In this document: positions 59,860 through 64,000 of the stretch, in pieces
Position numbering within the stretch: position 1 is the first letter of the stretch
Layout of the letters: every line of letters begins with the position of its first letter
From: Jaltomata sinuosa
Taxonomy: Eukaryota; Streptophyta; Magnoliopsida; Solanales; Solanaceae
Assembly (NCBI GenBank): GCA_003996215.1
Contig: QJPP01007587.1
Coordinates: 124,001 to 188,000 of the forward strand
Direction: 5' to 3'
DNA: 64,000 nucleotides
Program-made: the position numbers and the translations under genes
Notes under the pieces: generated by a model
The model's input: the letters and a program-made list of their open reading frames with translations, nothing else
Told to the model about the DNA's origin: nothing
Databases searched by the model: none

Positions 59860-61058
59860 GTTCTATAGCTTGGAAGTCCCTGCATCGTTGGTAGCTTTAT
59901 CCCGATTACCAGGTGGTACATACAACCCACCTCTATCGGTGTTATTCCTCCAGTTTCCTTGATCGCGATTGTAGCCAGCTTCTCATAGTAGTTGTCCTTT
60001 TGATAGGTCCGACCTTGGTTTCCTTGGCCATTGGCCTGGAAACCTCCCAAGTAATTCGCCTCCTCAGTTTCCAACTCTGCTGCTCTACCTTGAGAACCCA
60101 CAGCTTTTACCTTCTCCATACCTCCTGAGAACAAGTGCTTGGTCAGTAGGTCCAACTGCGTTTTCAGATGCGCCATGTCTTGGTCGCGCTCCTCGTCTTT
60201 TCTGCGCTGCTCAGCTGACATACCAACTGCATAAGTGCTAGATGCTACCTCTGAATCCCGTGTATGCCAGGCCCTGTTGGTTTTGGTGAGCCTGTCCAAA
60301 ATAGTTGTGGCATCGGCAAAAGTGCGACCCATAAACGCTCCACCTGCTGCGTTGTCCAACGTTGGCTTGGTAGCCGAATTCAGTGCCCTGTAGAATGTTT
60401 GCATCAAAAATTCGTCGTTCAACTGATGCTTAGGGCATTGTGATATCTTCTTTTTAAATCGCAACCAGGTCTCGTGCAATGCTTCGTGAGGTTGCTGTCT
60501 GAAATTGCTAATCTCATCCCTCAACTGTATCATCCTAGAGGGAGGAAAGAACCTTTCTAGGAAAGCTCCTTTCAACTCTCCCCAAGTTGTGATAGAGTCG
60601 GGGGTCAGCTCTGTCAACCACAATGTTGCCTCATCAGACAGAGACAACGGAAACAACCTGAGCCTGATTGCTGTCTGACTCACTCCAGGCAACTCAAAAG
60701 ACTTGCAGATGCCCACGAAATTCATCAGGTGCTGGTTTGGATCATCACCAGCGGCACCACGGAACACTCCTCTCAAGTTCAACAGCTGGATCATCGTGCT
60801 AGTGATGTTGAACTTGGCTCCGGGCGCTAGCGGTGGAAGAGCAATGGCGCCCGTAGCGCCACCTCCATCCAAGTCGATATCCTCATCATTCAGCATAACA
60901 TCGTCCTGCAGACCACCAGCATTCAGATTTTGTTGGGCCTGCAGTTCTGCAGCGAGCCTTGCTGCTTCTTGTTGTGCGGCCATATTCCGCCTCAATGTTC
61001 TAGCAAGCTCGGGGTCGTAAGGTAATATTGATTCCCCCGAGCGCCGGGTACTTGGCAT
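59856..61058 (-). CDS. Element D gag
   Basis: ATG at 61058 (MPSTRRSGESILPYDPELA); an upstream TTG in frame is not needed. The gag core follows: ITSTMIQLLNLRGVFRGAA, then IRLRLFPLSLSDEATLWL, WGELKGAFLERFFPPSR, WLRFKKKISQCPKH, FYRALNSATKP and NRAWHTRDSEVA. It is intact to about codon 360, where a frameshift near 59980 replaces the expected NWRNNTDRGGLYVPP sequence and ends the frame at 59856. The next frame then carries the rest of gag and the protease. Needed for particle formation. Confidence 0.85.
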   Translation of the reverse strand: MPSTRRSGESILPYDPELARTLRRNMAAQQEAARLAAELQAQQNLNAGGLQDDVMLNDEDIDLDGGGATGAIALPPLAPGAKFNITSTMIQLLNLRGVFRGAAGDDPNQHLMNFVGICKSFELPGVSQTAIRLRLFPLSLSDEATLWLTELTPDSITTWGELKGAFLERFFPPSRMIQLRDEISNFRQQPHEALHETWLRFKKKISQCPKHQLNDEFLMQTFYRALNSATKPTLDNAAGGAFMGRTFADATTILDRLTKTNRAWHTRDSEVASSTYAVGMSAEQRRKDEERDQDMAHLKTQLDLLTKHLFSGGMEKVKAVGSQGRAAELETEEANYLGGFQANGQGNQGRTYQKDNYYEKLATIAIKETGGITPIEVGCMYHLVIGIKLPTMQGLPSYRT

Positions 61059-61164
61059 GCACAACTCTGTACCCTGTCAAAAACAAAAACAACAAATAAA
61101 CGTAAAAGCAGGAAAGTATGACTAAGGGTCAAATAAACACACCGGACTTAACAAACAGCTGTAG

Positions 61165-61182
61165 TCCCCGGCAACGGCGCCA
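61165..61182 (-). promoter_or_regulatory. Primer binding site of element D (Athila type)
   Basis: TGGCGCCGTTGCCGGGGA on the minus strand, five bases inside the LTR. This is the conserved Athila-type site, usually assigned to tRNA-Asp. Confidence 0.85.
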
Positions 61183-62112
61183 AAATTTGATAACGCTCAA
61201 AGTACCACTCCAATTACGAAGCGTAAGCGATCGTTGTCAAATATAGAAACCAACAAAGGTTGGGGTCGATCCCACAGAGAATATGGTGAAAGTTAAGTCT
61301 TTAGTGAATTAGTTGACTAATGGTCAATAGTTTCCGGTAAATAAAGGGGGGTGTAGGGTGATCAAAACGGAACAAAAACAATTAATAATTTATGAGAATA
61401 ATCAGTAGGAGAATGAACTAGGGAAGTGTTTACCATGGCATTGGTAACGATGTCGATCCTAATCTTAACCGGGTTCTTTCTATATGCGTATCACGATGTG
61501 ATTGAATTAACGGTATCATCTAAACGTTTCTCAACCAAATAGACGAATTTACTTTTCAATTCTCTTGAACTTGAAAAGGTGTGCTTTTAGATTTCAATCC
61601 TAAACATCAAGTAGATTAATCTAGTTACAACATTAATCATAAGACGAGAGTTGGTAGTCCCAAATCCTCGTCGTTAATCAAGTTTCCCGGTTTTAATCTC
61701 TTTACTCAAGCAAATTAAACCTAGGCATGTTCTAATGTTTGCAACCACTAGAAAACGTTAAATAATGAATGATTAACAACGTGACCACATATATATTGAA
61801 CCCGTCGCTACCCGAAATCTATATCGCTACTTTAGCCATGGCTCCCACAACCCTAGTTGTGGGAGGTTTAGTTAATCATGCTTGTAGAAGAATAGAAGAA
61901 AGTCATATTCATAATAAAGAAAAGAGATCCTTACGATATGGTGAAAACAATCTTCAATTATTCCAAGAACAAGAAAACAAAGATCCCAAGAACAAATCAA
62001 GAACACGTTTTCTAGACAAGGAAAACGTGTTTCTTGCTCTCAAATCCTCTCCTAAAACTATTGGGAGAACTATTGTAAAAATCTTGACAAATAAAATAAA
62101 CCTAACATAGGG

Positions 62113-62120
62113 TATTTATA
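62113..62120 (-). promoter_or_regulatory. TATA box of element D 5' LTR
   Basis: TATTTATA on plus, TATAAATA in element orientation, identical in both LTRs (56613-56620). Transcription would start about 30 bp lower in coordinate. Confidence 0.7.
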
Positions 62121-62179
62121 GGAGTCTAGGAAACAAATCCCAAAAACGCTCGGATTCTGCGTTGTGGACTGCCTCAGGG

Positions 62180-62320
62180 TGACGGTTTGGGTGACGGACC
62201 GTCACTGGCTTGACGGACCGTCACCGGAACTGTCACCACTAGGCAGTGGACTGCCTTAACTTGATGGTTGGGGTTGACGGACCGTCACCCACTTGACGGA
62301 CCGTCGCCTGAACCGTCACT
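62180..62320. promoter_or_regulatory. Palindrome array TGACGG-n-CCGTCA in element D right LTR
   Basis: TGACGGACCGTCA at 62192, 62211 and 62275 and TGACGGACCGTCG at 62294, with half-sites between. Much more diverged from the left LTR array than the rest of the LTR is. Confidence 0.65.
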
Positions 62321-62485
62321 CTTATCCAGAATGTCTTTTTGCTCGTTTTTCCTTCTGTTTCCATGTTTGTCTCTATTTCCTGAAAATCCAACATAAACAC
62401 ATCAAAAACGACAACGGTTGCTTGAAAACGTACGGTTGTTCTTAGTTAAAAGGAGTCGAAAGTGCCGTAAAATGGCGGCACATCA

Positions 62486-63423
62486 GGGCTACCTGGAAGG
62501 TTTTTGTAGAAGACTTTAGGGACTTTTCCCGAGAAGTCTACTCCCGTGGCTTTTCCTTTGTCATTGTCATTAGAATGACTTTGACTATCCTCTTCCTCCG
62601 GGGTTTTTGAAGAAGATTCCGGCCTTGGGACGGATCTTGTTGGACCCGATGTCGAAGGACGGGAAGAAGTTGATCGTCTATATGACGAGGGTCTCGAATT
62701 CTCAAGGAATTTGAGGTCAATCGATCCGTCAGGAAATTGAATGACCCTTTCGATTTGGTGTCTCTCAGAGTGAGACGAGGAAGGTAACGTGATGGCATCA
62801 AAGTGCCAATCACTGCTAGAGAGGATATCGTTCCATTTCAAAAGACGTGGAACAAAGATAGTACTGTGATTATGGTTGGCTTCCATAAGCATAGTTTCAC
62901 CTCTCGGGCTTGCAATTCTTGCTTTAGGTGCAAGGGTAGTTTTCATAAGCCTATAATATACTCTGTAGATAATGGTTATCTCACGAGTATTGGCTTTACT
63001 ATTAAGGTTCTTGGTTTTGACATTAAGTGTCAAAGAATCCATGACATTGGGATCGTTAATGTCAACGGAGAAGTTAGGATAACAATTAAAGTAAACCGGG
63101 CCATCTGCTAGGTTACTTTGCAATACTCCTAACAGAGAGTCATGAAAATTAAGGAACCTGTCATCTCTAAGGAGGACACAAACAGGTATATCAAGACCTT
63201 TCCTAAAAAGAGGCTTGACAGCCACTTGTACCAAACCAATATGCAAATAATTAAAATTATTTCTATAACGATCAATATCGTTGGTTTTAAGTAATTTAAT
63301 AATCTCTAAAGAGTTATTAATAGCAATAGTAGATTCACAAGTCTTAATATTATGACGAGTGATATAACTAAAATTACCTAAATGGTAAATCTTTTTAAAA
63401 GGCTCTTCTGGTAAATTTCCAGT
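62486..63423 (-). pseudogene. Endogenous pararetrovirus (Caulimoviridae) movement-protein-like fragment
   Basis: An open minus-strand frame of about 312 codons, bounded upstream by TGA (63424-63426) with no ATG nearby. It matches the 30K-type movement protein of caulimovirids: the order of motifs, with a GPVYFNCYPNFSVDI core, resembles solendovirus/petuvirus-type endogenous sequences of Solanaceae. In the virus this protein modifies plasmodesmata. A Ser/Pro-rich tail follows, as if leading into a polyprotein. Element D cuts the frame at 62486, after which it reads into LTR sequence to a stop at 62446. It is a fragment without start or end and not functional as it stands. Confidence 0.75.
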
Positions 63424-64000
63424 TCATAAATAAACTTCATCTTTTGTAAGTATTTTCCTTTACCTTCATTATCTTTAATCTGCATTATCTTAGATCCTTT
63501 TTATGGTATCAGAGCCAAGTTTGGCGGTATATATCCTTAGCATGATCGGCTAAGTATATATACTGTCTAAGGCATGACTAAATTATTCAAATAAGTATGT
63601 GATAATTTAGTTTAGAGTGAAAGTTTGTATAATATTATTATTTCATTTATCATGTTCTTTAATATTATTTCTATACCTGGTGTGAGGCATTCGTTCTTTC
63701 TCATGAGTATGAGGTAACCGATTAATATCCGGTTCATACGTTGGTCAGCCGAATTCGTAAGGTCGCTGTAGCCAGGAGGGCGTTTAGACCTGTTGTGATG
63801 GTGGTCCAGTAGCCAAGATGACTCTGAGAAAGATACTGTTGTTAGACCAATAGACCCTACCTTAGAAACTATATGAAGATCTTTGATACTTGTTTTAATA
63901 TTCATTATAAGCTTTCATGTCCTAGAAATCTAATGGCCGTCTGAAAGAGCTTGATCTTGCTAGCGCTAATGACTAAACCATTATTTTTGACAATTTTAAA
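63424..64000. other. Probable pararetroviral non-coding region with primer site on plus strand
   Basis: TGGTATCAGAGCC at 63504-63516 is an initiator-Met tRNA primer site on the plus strand, opposite to the movement-protein frame. No LTR-like CA end precedes it. The rest is AT-rich, with a minus frame at 63612-63905 that I do not recognise. It could be a viral leader segment in inverted arrangement, or part of another retroelement. Confidence 0.4.

Larger units (their letters stand above)
55688..62485 (-). mobile_element. Element D: Athila-type retroelement with gag and protease only
   Basis: LTRs 55688-56968 (1281 bp) and 61188-62485 (1298 bp) start TGATAACGCTC and end GGCACATCA. Outside the palindrome section they differ at only scattered sites, so this is the youngest-looking insertion here. 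The Athila-type primer site and polypurine tract set the minus orientation. The 4.2-kb interior encodes gag and an aspartic protease; RT, RNase H and integrase are absent. The flanks (CTAAC left, GGGCT right) do not form a target duplication. Confidence 0.88.
61188..62485 (-). repeat. Element D 5' LTR
   Basis: 1298 bp, partner of 55688-56968. TATAAATA on the element strand at 62113-62120; palindrome array 62180-62320. Confidence 0.92.

Overview
This is plant nuclear DNA: an AT-rich, repeat-dominated stretch with one apparently intact host gene. The family is most likely Solanaceae. That rests on TS-type tRNA-derived SINE sequence (25720-25850, with fragments at 17417 and 30710), LTR retroelements with the 5'-TGTCACGACCC ends and GGTATCAGAGC primer sites common in that family, and an endogenous pararetrovirus fragment at the right edge. 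No bacterial, phage or CRISPR feature was seen.

Left third (1-18,000). 1-8056 is most of a minus-strand, non-coding giant-LTR retroelement (A; right LTR 3.77 kb, interior 2.1 kb). It abuts a plus-strand LTR fragment (8057-9451), which cuts off a decayed MULE transposase (9452-10450). 12,048-17,417 holds two back-to-back Helitron-like elements with hairpin plus CTAGT 3' ends, inside a segment flanked by TGTAATTAC-rich sequence.

Gene island (about 18,000-23,500). A plus-strand AGCVIII (D6PK-like) Ser/Thr kinase gene has two coding exons (19543-20786 and 22523-23387; 702 aa). The sequence before its start codon holds short upstream ORFs linked by overlapping stop and start codons. Downstream, 23,600-32,680 contains a fold-back element, two Stowaway-like MITEs, SINE sequence, a TRIM-like LTR pair and a 5'-truncated, decayed LINE.

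Right half (32,686-64,000). A nest of minus-strand LTR retroelements. B (32686-54741) is a degenerate Ty3/gypsy chromovirus with gag, protease, RT, RNase H, integrase and chromodomain remnants. Its 5' LTR is split by C (43973-53892), an Athila-like element carrying gag and an extra 'plant transposon domain' ORF but no pol. D (55688-62485) is a young-looking Athila-type element with gag and protease only. D abuts, and cuts off, a minus-strand caulimovirid movement-protein-like ORF (62486-63423).

The cross-cutting observation is that all four LTR families carry an array of short CpG-containing palindromes with unrelated sequences: CCGCTATAGCGG in A, GCGCGATCGCGC in B, GTGCG-n-CGCAC in C and TGACGG-n-CCGTCA in D. 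In B and D the array lies directly upstream of a clear TATAAATA box. In C similar palindromes recur inside the element, upstream of the extra ORF, next to a TATA-like box.
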